A stretch of DNA of 10,077 bases from JBJKSO01 sp046703825 (GTDB taxonomy: Bacteria > Chloroflexota > Dormibacteria > Aeolococcales > Bog-877). The stretch spans positions 1 to 10,077 of the forward strand of contig JBJKSO010000072.1 of NCBI GenBank assembly GCA_046703825.1, read 5' to 3'. A program made the translations under genes and the position numbers. How positions within the stretch are numbered: the first letter of the stretch is position 1; each line of letters starts with the position of its first letter. The notes under the pieces are model-generated. The model searched no databases. It saw nothing but the letters and a program-made list of their open reading frames with translations, and was not told the DNA's origin. Positions 1 to 6,866 of the stretch are shown piece after piece.

Positions 1-2
1 CG

Positions 3-113
3 CCCGCGGGTGCCCAAGTAGACTCTCCCGGAGGGACCGCCACCGCGGAGCTCCTGGCCAGACCGGGGCTCCTGCTGGCCTGCACACTGCGAGCCACACC
101 GGAGCGAGGATGA
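3..113 (+). CDS. possible 3' end of an upstream gene (partial)
   Basis: The frame is open from the window edge to a TGA at 111-113, giving about 36 residues that end in ATPERG. The stop overlaps the tldD start as ATGA, the same coupled layout seen at other junctions in this window, which is the main support. Against it, roughly 11 of its 36 codons end in A or T, more than in the clear genes here, and high-GC DNA often stays open by chance. No family is recognisable. The alternative is that this is simply the tldD leader. Confidence 0.25.
   Translation, partial: PAGAQVDSPGGTATAELLARPGLLLACTLRATPERG
101..104 (+). promoter_or_regulatory. ribosome binding site of tldD
   Basis: GGAG lies five bases before the ATG at 110, with a further GAGG at 106-109. 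It supports the ATG at 110 as the tldD start. Confidence 0.55.
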
Positions 114-1615
114 GCAAGGGTCTAGATCAAGCCTTTTTGGCGCTACCCCTGGACCGGCTCTGGGACGCCGCCAGCGACAGCCTGGCCCGGGTCGCCGGTC
201 TCGAGTACGCCGATCTCCGCATCCACCGGGATCGAACCCAGTGGATCCACGTCCGCGAGCGTGACCTGATCTCGCAGACCGAGGCCGAACCCCAGGGCTT
301 TGGCGTGAGGTTGGTGGTGGACGGCTCATGGGGCTTCGCGGCCTCCAGCGAGCTGACTCCCGAGGCGGTGGCGCGGGAGGTGGCCGCGGCCGCGGCCATG
401 GCCCGGCTGCTGCGTCCGCTGCTGGAGGAGCGGGTCGAGCTGGCGCCCGAGCCGGCTCACCAGATCACCTGGCAGGCGCCGGTGGAGACCAACCCGTTCC
501 ACGTCGCCGACGATCAGAAGGTGGCCTTCATGCTCGACATCGCCGACCGGGGTCTGCGCGCCGGGGCCAAGATGGCCGAGTTTTTCTGCTTGCAGGTCCA
601 GGAGGACCGCTTCTTCGCCAGCACGGAAGGGTCGCGCATTCTGCAGGAGCGGGTGCGGGTGTGGCCGCGATTCGAGATCGGGCTGGTCGATGAGCAGGTC
701 TCGGGCCGGATGGAGACGATGCGGGCCACGGCGAGGCCGGTCGGGCAGGGCTGGGAGTACATCGAGCAGCACCGGTTTCAGGAGGAGGCTCCCAGGATGG
801 TCGACTGGCTGCGCGAGAAGCTCGTGGCGCCATCGGTCTCGCCCGGGGAGTACGACCTGGTGATCGATCCCTCCAACCTCTGGCTCACGATCCACGAGTC
901 TGTGGCTCACGGCACCGAGCTCGACCGCGCGCTCGGCTACGAGGCCAACTTTGCCGGAACCACCTTCGCCACCCCCGACCAGGTGGGGCAGCTCCGCTAC
1001 GGCTCCCCGCTCATGACCGTAACCGGAGACCGCCAGCAACCCCTCGGCCTGGCCACCGTCGGGTTCGACGACGAGGGGGTAGAGGCGCAGACCTGGGAGA
1101 TCATCAAGGCGGGGGTCTTGGTCGGCTACCAGCTCAACCGGCAGATGGCGCGCAAGTTCCAGCAACCGCGCTCCAACGGGTGCGCCTTCGCCGACAGCTG
1201 GTCGCACCTGCCGCTGCAGCGGATGCCCAACGTCTCCCTGCAGCCGGACCAGGAGCACGACACCTCGGCCGAGGACCTGATCTCCGGGGTGGCGGACGGG
1301 ATATACGTCGTCGGCGACAAGTCCTGGTCGATCGACCAGCAGCGCTACAACTTCCAGTTCACCGGGCAGCGGTTCTACCGGATCCACCGGGGACGGTTGG
1401 CGGGTCAGCTGCGCGATGTCGCCTACCAGTCGCGCACCCCCGACTTCTGGGGACGGCTGGATGGCCTGGGCGGCCGATCCTCCTGGCAGCTGGAGGGCGC
1501 CTTCAACTGTGGCAAGGGACAGCCGGACCAGGTGGCGCCGGTGTCCCACGGCTGCCCGCCCGGGCTGTTCCGCCAGGTGCGCATCCTCAACACCCGCCAG
1601 GAGGAGCGGGGGTGA
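110..1615 (+). CDS. tldD: TldD, catalytic subunit of the TldD/TldE metalloprotease
   Basis: The product (501 aa) is the zinc-protease half of the TldD/TldE (PmbA) pair, a cytoplasmic peptidase that degrades unfolded peptides and trims modified peptides such as microcin B17. The family HExxxH motif is present as HESVAH, with H262, E263 and H266 as expected zinc-site residues, followed by GTELDRALGYE. A Cys-Gly-Lys segment at C467 falls where the family has its C-terminal zinc-binding cysteine; a second cysteine is C482. The length is close to the usual 450-500 aa. The ATG is preceded by GGAG. Its stop overlaps the GTG start of tldE, so the two halves are probably made in equal amounts. No precursor peptide or maturation enzyme is visible nearby, so the substrate is unknown. 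The family call is firm; the physiological role is inferred. Confidence 0.95.
   Translation: MSKGLDQAFLALPLDRLWDAASDSLARVAGLEYADLRIHRDRTQWIHVRERDLISQTEAEPQGFGVRLVVDGSWGFAASSELTPEAVAREVAAAAAMARLLRPLLEERVELAPEPAHQITWQAPVETNPFHVADDQKVAFMLDIADRGLRAGAKMAEFFCLQVQEDRFFASTEGSRILQERVRVWPRFEIGLVDEQVSGRMETMRATARPVGQGWEYIEQHRFQEEAPRMVDWLREKLVAPSVSPGEYDLVIDPSNLWLTIHESVAHGTELDRALGYEANFAGTTFATPDQVGQLRYGSPLMTVTGDRQQPLGLATVGFDDEGVEAQTWEIIKAGVLVGYQLNRQMARKFQQPRSNGCAFADSWSHLPLQRMPNVSLQPDQEHDTSAEDLISGVADGIYVVGDKSWSIDQQRYNFQFTGQRFYRIHRGRLAGQLRDVAYQSRTPDFWGRLDGLGGRSSWQLEGAFNCGKGQPDQVAPVSHGCPPGLFRQVRILNTRQEERG
1599..1604 (+). promoter_or_regulatory. ribosome binding site of tldE
   Basis: AGGAGG ends seven bases before the GTG at 1612, inside the last codons of tldD. 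It decides the GTG start of tldE over the much longer open frame upstream, which lies over tldD. Confidence 0.85.
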
Positions 1616-2967
1616 GGCTGGACGAGGTGGTCGAGGTCGGCATCGAGCGGGGCGGCGCCCAGCAGGTGCTTGCCTCTCGCTCCACCGCGATCAACTGCCG
1701 GGTGGCCAACAACACCATCACCACCAACGGCGTGGAGGAGTCCCTTGCCGCCGGGGTGGTCGCGCTGGACCAGGGCCGTTTGGGGGTGCAGGTGGCGGAC
1801 GTCTTCGGACCCGACCAGGTGCTGGCGCTGGCCGAGGAGGCGCGGGCGCGGGCGGCAACCAGCCAGGTCGCCCCCGATGCCATGCCCCCGGTTACGCCCG
1901 AGGAGACGGCGCCGTCGATGGGGGAGAAAGCCCCCGACGAATTGCGGCCCGCGGCGCTGGAGGGGCTGCTGGACGGTCTGGGGCAGGTGCTGGAGGGAGC
2001 GCGCGCCGACGGTCTGCGCTGCTACGGCTACGCGCATGCCACCACCAGCTCGGAGCTGCTGGGGTCGGCGACGGGCATCCGGATCCAGGGCAGCCGGCGA
2101 GCCGCCTCCCTGTCAATGACGCTCAAGAGCGATGACCTGCAGCGCAGCGTGTGGTCGGGGGCCCTGGCCATGGATTTCAGCCAGGTCGAGCCGTTGGCGA
2201 TGTACCAGAGGCTGAAGCAGAGGCTCGGATGGGCCGAGCGCCGGGTGCAGCTCCCGGCGGGGCCCTACGAGGTCATCCTCGAACCCTCGGCCACCGCCGA
2301 CCTGATCCAGTTTCTCTACTGGGAGATGCACGCTCGGGGGGCGGACGAGCAGCGCACCGTGTTCGGGGCCAAGGAAGGGGCCCGCCTGGGTGAGCAGCTC
2401 TACGCGCCCGGCATCCGGCTCAGCAGCGACCCGGGACACCCGCGCATGCGCGTCCCCGGTTTCGTGCGCAGCCTCGCTTCGAGCGAGTACTCGTCCGTCT
2501 TCGACAACGGCCTGCCGGCCGCGCCGGCGGTGTGGGTGGAGGGCGGGGTGCAGCGCGAGCTGATCTGCCCGAGGCGATGGGGACAGGACCATGGCCACCC
2601 GTTCCGCCCCGACGTCGACAATCTCAGCCTGGCCGGTGGCAAGGTCTCGCTCGAGGAGATGGTGGCCCGCACCGAGCGCGCCCTCCTGATCAGCTCGCTC
2701 TGGTACATCCGCGAGGTCGACTCCTCGACGCTGCTGCTGACTGGACTGACCCGCGACGGCGTGTTCCTGGTCGAGAATGGCGAGGTGGTGGGCGCGGTCA
2801 ACAACTTCCGCTTCAACGAGAGCCCGGTGTCGGTGCTGGCGCGCACCACCGAGATTGGTCACAGCCAGCTTGCCCTGCCCCGGGAGACCGGCGACGACAT
2901 GTTCGTCGAGGCTCCGCCCATTCGGGTGGAGCGCTTCTTCATGTCCTCGGTTTCCGACGCCATCTGA
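1612..2967 (+). CDS. tldE: TldE/PmbA, non-catalytic partner of TldD
   Basis: The product (451 aa) belongs to the TldE/PmbA family and should form the heterodimer with TldD, shaping the chamber in which peptides are cut. It lacks an HExxxH motif, as expected for the E subunit. The C-terminal region is typical: GLTRDGVFLVENGEVVGAVN from about residue 378, then NNFRFNESPV, a LPRETGDD segment and a MSSVSDAI end. The N-terminus carries the family-style VANNTITTNGVEES segment near residues 30-45. The GTG start overlaps the tldD stop (GTGA) and has AGGAGG seven bases upstream. Its frame stays open upstream over tldD, but the overlap and ribosome binding site favour the GTG at 1612. The next gene begins 30 bases after the stop, so all three are probably one operon. 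Confidence 0.95.
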   Translation: MRLDEVVEVGIERGGAQQVLASRSTAINCRVANNTITTNGVEESLAAGVVALDQGRLGVQVADVFGPDQVLALAEEARARAATSQVAPDAMPPVTPEETAPSMGEKAPDELRPAALEGLLDGLGQVLEGARADGLRCYGYAHATTSSELLGSATGIRIQGSRRAASLSMTLKSDDLQRSVWSGALAMDFSQVEPLAMYQRLKQRLGWAERRVQLPAGPYEVILEPSATADLIQFLYWEMHARGADEQRTVFGAKEGARLGEQLYAPGIRLSSDPGHPRMRVPGFVRSLASSEYSSVFDNGLPAAPAVWVEGGVQRELICPRRWGQDHGHPFRPDVDNLSLAGGKVSLEEMVARTERALLISSLWYIREVDSSTLLLTGLTRDGVFLVENGEVVGAVNNFRFNESPVSVLARTTEIGHSQLALPRETGDDMFVEAPPIRVERFFMSSVSDAI

Positions 2968-2985
2968 CGCCAGAACCCAGCCACC

Positions 2986-2994
2986 GGAGGTGAT
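2986..2994 (+). promoter_or_regulatory. very strong ribosome binding site of the SCO6745-family gene
   Basis: GGAGGTGAT is a nine-base complement to the usual 3' end of 16S rRNA. Its GGAGG core ends seven bases before the ATG at 2998. It fixes that start and suggests efficient translation relative to its neighbours. Confidence 0.9.
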
Positions 2995-2997
2995 GGC

Positions 2998-3774
2998 ATG
3001 ATCGCGGCGCAAGCGGCTGCCGGTCTGGCGCGACCGCTGGACCGGATCTGCCACGTGCTGTGGCTGGCACAGCGGCGAGAGCCGGAGGTTGTGGAGCTTG
3101 CCCGCGACCGGGGCTCGCTGGGCTTCCCCCACTATTTGGCGAGCCGCGGGGGACCGGTCCCCGATCGGCGGTGGGCCGATCTGCTCTATGTGGTCCCGGA
3201 CTCTCTTGTCGATCACCTCCGAGCCCGCTGTCGGGAGCTGAATCCCCCCGAGTACGTCGACCTGGCGCTGGAAGCCGCGGGGCGGGCCCTGCGCCGGCTC
3301 CAGCCCGGCAACCCGCCCTCGGCGCTGGAGACGGCCGCCCGCGCCTGTCGCTCCGGACATTCCCTCGCCGCCGGCTGGAGCCGCTGGGAGCGGACCGGCG
3401 ACACCCACCGGGACGCCCTGCGGGATGCGATGGTCCTGCGCGAGAACCGGGCAGCCGGCCACTACCAGGCCGCCGGGGAAGCAGGCTTGGATCGCTGCCA
3501 GCTGCTGGTGTTGACCTCGGTCTGGAGCGGCCAGACCGTCGAGGCCATCCCCGCCAGCTTCCGCTGGGGCGAGGCCGACGTGCGGGAGGCAGTGGCGGCG
3601 CTGGAGCAGCGGGGTTGGCTTGGATCCGGCGAGCTGACCGAGGCCGGCGCCGGTGCCCGCCGGGCGCTGGAGGAGCGCACCAACCAGCTCGCGGCCACCT
3701 ATCTGGAGCACTGTCCCGAGGGGCTGGTCGAACGCCTGGGGCCGGACCTGGAGCAGTTCGCGAGCTTCTGATAG
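2998..3774 (+). CDS. SCO6745-family protein with C-terminal winged-helix-like region
   Basis: The product (257 aa) resembles the SCO6745 family, common in actinobacteria, helical and without a settled biochemical function. Visible family-like features are a helical N-terminus with a GFPHYLASRGGP segment (the family's GYFASRAAPLG type), VLRENRAAGH at about 146-155 (the LREHRGDGH type), a GLD-QLLVL helix near 163-172, and a C-terminal RWGEADVREAVAALEQRGW followed by LTEAG, reading like a winged helix-turn-helix. No enzyme motif or signal peptide is seen. It follows tldE by 30 bases with an excellent ribosome binding site, so it is probably co-transcribed with tldD/tldE. The gene ends in tandem in-frame stops, TGA then TAG, both included in the coordinates. 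The family assignment rests on remembered sequence similarity; DNA binding is inference. Confidence 0.88.
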
Positions 3775-3780
3775 TCGAGG

Positions 3781-3882
3781 CCGCCACCTTCAACCGAACC
3801 GCGGCCGTTACCAGGCATCCGCTCAACTGTTTCAACCAAGGGAGCGTGGGCCGCGCTTCGGTTGGTAAAAAGGTGGGCGAGG
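3781..3882 (+). promoter_or_regulatory. nested imperfect inverted repeat, candidate structured 5' leader of the L,D-transpeptidase gene
   Basis: Three nested stems can be drawn. The middle stem pairs 3791-3806 with 3849-3864, 15 of 16 positions complementary with one C:C mismatch at 3799/3856. The outer stem pairs 3784-3790 (CCACCTT) with 3870-3876 (AAGGTGG) and can extend across two bulges to about 3781/3881. It abuts the middle stem on the 5' side and is separated by five bases (GTAAA, 3865-3869) on the 3' side. An apical stem pairs CGCTC 3820-3824 with GAGCG 3842-3846. The outer stem would partly cover GAGG at 3879-3882, the only likely ribosome binding site for the gene at 3893. No T-run follows, so it is not a typical terminator. 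It matches no riboswitch class that I recognise. Confidence 0.55.
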
Positions 3883-3892
3883 CGTTCTGAAC

Positions 3893-5269
3893 ATGGGCAA
3901 CAAAGCGCGGGTGACAGCCGTCCTGGTCGGGGTTCTGGTACTCGCCGTGGCCGCCGAGATGTCCTTCGCCTACGTGAGCGCGTCCCAGCTGCGCGGGCAG
4001 GCAACCAGGCTGCGCACTCTCTGGGATCGGGACCAGAAGCAAGGAGTGACCGTCGCCCAGCTGACGCCTCTCCGCACCCAGCTCGGCTCGCTCAACCTCC
4101 ACGACTGGTACTGGCCCGGCTTCCTGACCCAGTCCGCCAGCTCGACCGTGAGCCACCTGCAGACCCGGACCGAGCAGATCTGGCAGAGCTCCCTGCAGCG
4201 GAGTCGGCACAAGGCCTCGGCGTACCTCACCGACTACCGCCGCTACCTCAAGACCAACCAGGCCTGGCTGCCCAAGAGCGATCACGCGCCCAGCCCCACC
4301 TACGCGAGCCGGCTAAGCCGGGGAAGGACCCCGGGAGCGTTCCTCTCCCTGTCGTCGCAGCTGGCGCTCAAGCTGCAGCAGGCCCAGGCGGCGGTGAAGG
4401 CGGCCCAGGCCAAAGCGGTGCAGCTGGTCGCGGCCGCCGAGAGTCAGGGCGGGCTGCTGGCGGAGGCCTCCAAGCTGGAGTCGATTGCCCAGTCGGACAA
4501 CCTTTCGCCGCTCACGGTGCCCCAGACCGCCGCCGGCTACCGTTCCGCCCTCAGCTCGAACCACAACCCCGCCGCCAGCCAGGCGGCTCTGGCCCAGGCG
4601 ATCTCACAGCTGCAGGCGGAGGTGGGGCTCAACGACCAGGTCAGCACCGCTGACCGCAGCCTGCTGCTGCAGGTAGACCAGGCTGGGGCTGAGCAGATCC
4701 CCAACTCGCAGACCTATCTGAGCCAGTACCACGCCGACCACTCGGCGCTGCTGGCGGCACGTACCGCCGCTCAGCTGGCCGCGGTGCAAACCAGTGACGC
4801 TTCGCTGGCCCAGACCGTCCAGCAGGCCCTGAGCGCCAACCAGTGCGGCCACTCGAGCATCAGCGGCAAGTCGATCTACATCTCGCTCTCGCTGCAGGAG
4901 ATGGTCTTCTACGACAACGGCTGTGAGGTCAACGCCACCCCGGTGACCACCGGGCGGCCGCAGCTCCCCACCCCGACCGGTACCTTCTCGATCTTCGACA
5001 AGCAGTCGCCGTACGTCTTCATCTCGCCCTGGCCGCCGGGATCGCCCTTCTGGTACCCGACCTCGCCGGTCAACTGGGTGATGGAGTTCGATCAGGGCGG
5101 CTATTACATCCACGATGCTCCCTGGGAGCCCACCAGCGCCTACGGTCCTGGTAGTGAGTACGATCTCGCGGACGTCGCCAGCCACGGCTGCGTGCAGACC
5201 CCCACCGCGGCGATGCAGTGGGCTTACTCGTGGACCCCGATGGGCACCCCGGTCGTCATCTCCAATTGA
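3893..5269 (+). CDS. membrane-anchored L,D-transpeptidase (YkuD fold)
   Basis: The product (458 aa) is an extracytoplasmic L,D-transpeptidase, which makes 3-3 peptidoglycan cross-links or attaches proteins to the wall. Residues about 5-25 form one hydrophobic segment, a signal anchor or uncleaved signal peptide. Residues about 30-310 are Ala/Gln/Leu-rich and probably helical or coiled coil, a spacer or wall-binding stalk. The YkuD domain runs from about 325 to the end: PTGTFSIF, then H407 in YYIHDAPW, and SHGCVQTP with H431 and nucleophile C433. The 22 residues between H407 and S430 exceed the textbook 14-17 but fit the HDAxW type of actinobacterial enzymes. Gln follows CV, where many family members have Arg or Asn. 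Two other cysteines, C318 and C344, might form a disulfide. The family call is firm. Confidence 0.95.
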   Translation: MGNKARVTAVLVGVLVLAVAAEMSFAYVSASQLRGQATRLRTLWDRDQKQGVTVAQLTPLRTQLGSLNLHDWYWPGFLTQSASSTVSHLQTRTEQIWQSSLQRSRHKASAYLTDYRRYLKTNQAWLPKSDHAPSPTYASRLSRGRTPGAFLSLSSQLALKLQQAQAAVKAAQAKAVQLVAAAESQGGLLAEASKLESIAQSDNLSPLTVPQTAAGYRSALSSNHNPAASQAALAQAISQLQAEVGLNDQVSTADRSLLLQVDQAGAEQIPNSQTYLSQYHADHSALLAARTAAQLAAVQTSDASLAQTVQQALSANQCGHSSISGKSIYISLSLQEMVFYDNGCEVNATPVTTGRPQLPTPTGTFSIFDKQSPYVFISPWPPGSPFWYPTSPVNWVMEFDQGGYYIHDAPWEPTSAYGPGSEYDLADVASHGCVQTPTAAMQWAYSWTPMGTPVVISN

Positions 5270-5781
5270 CCACCGCAACCCGTGGAATCGAATCCGAGCC
5301 CGACCCCGATCTGATCGAGCAGCTGGCCTTCCGCAGCCAGCTGCGCTACATGTTCCGGCGCGCGCTGACCATGCTGGACGCGGCGGCCGCCCAGCATGGG
5401 CTCTCGCCGCTCGGCTACCACGCGGTGCTCGCACTGGGCGGGGCTGGAAAGGAGGGGATGCCGGAGCAGGACCTGGTGGAGCAGCTGGCCTCCTCGCGCG
5501 CTCACATCTCGGTCCTCACCCGCCAGCTCCTGGAAGCCGGGCTGGTGCGCCGCCTGCCGGTGCCCAGCGACCGCCGCCGGATCATGCTGAGCTTGACCCC
5601 GAGCGGGTGGCAGGTGGTCCGCGCCATCGCCGCCCACCACCGGCGCCGGATGCGCGAGCTGGTCGAGGGCTGGGACCCGAGGGCGTTCGAGCAACTGCTG
5701 GAGCGCATCATGGCGGTGTACTTGGGCCTCGATGGCCGGGTGCGGGTTGAGCGCCTCGACGACGTGGACGCTGGCTCCTGA
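5266..5781 (+). CDS. MarR-family transcriptional regulator
   Basis: The product (171 aa from the chosen start) is a MarR-type winged-helix regulator, which normally binds DNA as a dimer and often responds to small ligands. The N-terminal helix (about 16-43) leads to GLSPLGYHAVLAL, then EQDLVEQLASSRAHISVLTR (recognition helix about 77-90) and the wing LPVPSDRRRIMLSLTPSG, the conserved DxRR-type signature. The C-terminal helices would complete the dimer interface. The start is not certain. TTG at 5266 overlaps the L,D-transpeptidase stop as TTGA and keeps the full N-terminal helix. GTG at 5218 is possible but overlaps by 52 bases, and the next ATG (5350) would cut into the domain. No ribosome binding site precedes TTG, so translation probably depends on coupling to the upstream gene. 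Its targets are unknown. Confidence 0.9.
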   Translation: MTTATRGIESEPDPDLIEQLAFRSQLRYMFRRALTMLDAAAAQHGLSPLGYHAVLALGGAGKEGMPEQDLVEQLASSRAHISVLTRQLLEAGLVRRLPVPSDRRRIMLSLTPSGWQVVRAIAAHHRRRMRELVEGWDPRAFEQLLERIMAVYLGLDGRVRVERLDDVDAGS

Positions 5782-5795
5782 TCTGGGTGCAGCCG

Positions 5796-5801
5796 GATAA
5801 T
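5796..5801 (+). promoter_or_regulatory. candidate -10 box before the ureohydrolase gene
   Basis: GATAAT matches five of six bases of the consensus -10 box and stands out in GC-rich sequence just after the MarR gene stop. No good -35 is visible 16-18 bases upstream. Transcription would begin near 5808. Confidence 0.35.
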
Positions 5802-5811
5802 GGGCCGCCGC

Positions 5812-5847
5812 ATGAGTAGCGCGGCTTCGACGGTATCCCGCAGTTGA
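5812..5847 (+). other. 11-codon mini-ORF ending on the ureohydrolase start codon
   Basis: ATG at 5812 opens an 11-codon frame (MSSAASTVSRS) that stops at TGA 5845-5847. This stop overlaps the TTG start at 5844 (TTGA). With a transcript start near 5808 the mini-ORF would be almost leaderless. It could carry ribosomes to a start that has no ribosome binding site of its own. It may equally be chance. Confidence 0.25.
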
Positions 5848-6866
5848 GTTCCACTCCAAGCCGGTCGGACTTGCCCCCGGCGCTGCGCGCGCAGGTGGAG
5901 GGCCCCTCCTATCTCGGCCCCACCACCTTCTCCAAGGTCCCCGCCCTCAGCGAACCCGAAGAGCTGGACCGCTGGCGCCCCGACGTGGCGGTGGTGGGTG
6001 CTCCCTGGGACGATTCCACCAGCTACCGCCCCGGAGCCCGCTTCGGGCCCAGGGCCATCCGCCTCGCCAACTGCCAACCGCCCGAATGGCATCTCGACCT
6101 GCAGCTGGCTCCGCTCCAGGAAGTGAGGGTGGTGGACTACGGCGATGCGGTCTGCGCCCCGGGAATGGTCGAGGCGTCGCACCGAGCCATCTTCGAACGA
6201 GTCTTCGAGCTCAGCTCCCGCGGCATCGTGCCGGCGGTGCTGGGAGGTGACCACTCGATCACGCTGCCCTCGGCAACCGCGGTCAGCCGAGCCGTGGGAC
6301 CGGGCAGGCTGGGGGTGGTTCACTTCGACGCTCACGCCGACACCGCCGACTCCAGTTTTGGCAACCCGCTCTCGCACGGGACGCCGATGCGCCGGCTGAT
6401 CGAGTCCGGCGCCGTCTCCGGCCGGAACTTCGTCCAGGTCGGGCTGCGCGGCTACTGGCCGCCGCCGGCCGTCTTCGAATGGATGCGGGAGCAGGGGATG
6501 CGCTGGCACATGATGGAAGAGATCTGGCGGCAGGGGGTGACCGAGGTGACCCGCCGCGCCATCGCCCAAGCGCTCGACGGCCCGGAGTTCGTCTACATCT
6601 CGATCGACATCGATGTGCTCGACCCCGGCTTCGCGCCGGGCACCGGCACCCCCGAGCCGGGGGGCATGAGCCCGGCCGACCTGCTGCGCGCGGTGAGGCA
6701 GGTGGGGCTGGACACCCAGGTGGTGGCGATCGACGTGGTGGAGGTCGCGCCGGCCTACGATTCGGCCGAGATCACCGCCCAGAACGCCAACCGCTGCATC
6801 CTCGAGCTCATCTCGGCCCTCGGCGCCCGCCGCCGGCGTCTCGCCCGGCTGGCGGGCAACGCCTAG
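5844..6866 (+). CDS. agmatinase-type ureohydrolase (arginase family)
   Basis: The product (340 aa) is a binuclear-metal ureohydrolase that should split a guanidino compound into urea and an amine. The metal ligands are in place: H137 in GGDHS, D162, H164 and D166 in FDAHAD, and D255 and D257 in SIDIDVLDPGF. E300 in DVVEVAP matches the guanidinium-contacting glutamate of arginases. The GTGTPEPGG segment is of the agmatinase type rather than the arginase TPVVGG type. Agmatine is the default substrate (putrescine synthesis), but guanidinobutyrate, guanidinopropionate or guanidine hydrolases share these motifs, and no arginine decarboxylase or polyamine gene is nearby. TTG at 5844 is the most upstream start after an in-frame stop at 5817. 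It has no ribosome binding site, and GTG at 5895 is the main alternative. The family is certain; the substrate is not. Confidence 0.9.
   Translation: MSSTPSRSDLPPALRAQVEGPSYLGPTTFSKVPALSEPEELDRWRPDVAVVGAPWDDSTSYRPGARFGPRAIRLANCQPPEWHLDLQLAPLQEVRVVDYGDAVCAPGMVEASHRAIFERVFELSSRGIVPAVLGGDHSITLPSATAVSRAVGPGRLGVVHFDAHADTADSSFGNPLSHGTPMRRLIESGAVSGRNFVQVGLRGYWPPPAVFEWMREQGMRWHMMEEIWRQGVTEVTRRAIAQALDGPEFVYISIDIDVLDPGFAPGTGTPEPGGMSPADLLRAVRQVGLDTQVVAIDVVEVAPAYDSAEITAQNANRCILELISALGARRRRLARLAGNA

Noticed and set aside
26..36. TCCC-GGA-GGGA hairpin and a GCTCCTG repeat (50-59 and 68-80) before tldD
   Set aside because: Stems and repeats this short are expected by chance at this base composition.
326..1549. 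Long minus-strand open frame over tldD
   Set aside because: It lies opposite a well-identified gene, is rich in Pro/Arg/Gly with no family resemblance, and is typical of antisense frames in high-GC DNA.
2113..3711. Long minus-strand open frame (about 530 codons) over tldE and the SCO6745-family gene
   Set aside because: It spans two clear genes, has low-complexity composition and no recognisable motifs; a GC-driven shadow.
3791..3864. Inverted repeat as an intrinsic terminator or as transposon ends
   Set aside because: No T-run follows the stem on either strand. The enclosed 42 bases encode nothing, and no flanking target duplication is visible.
3060..3890. Alternative plus-strand frame over the SCO6745-family gene reaching into the leader
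   Set aside because: The translation is Gly/Pro/Arg-rich low complexity, and the other frame has the strong ribosome binding site and family similarity.
2939..4285. Minus-strand open frame across the intergenic leader
   Set aside because: Pro/Arg/Ser-rich translation without domains, opposite two supported genes.
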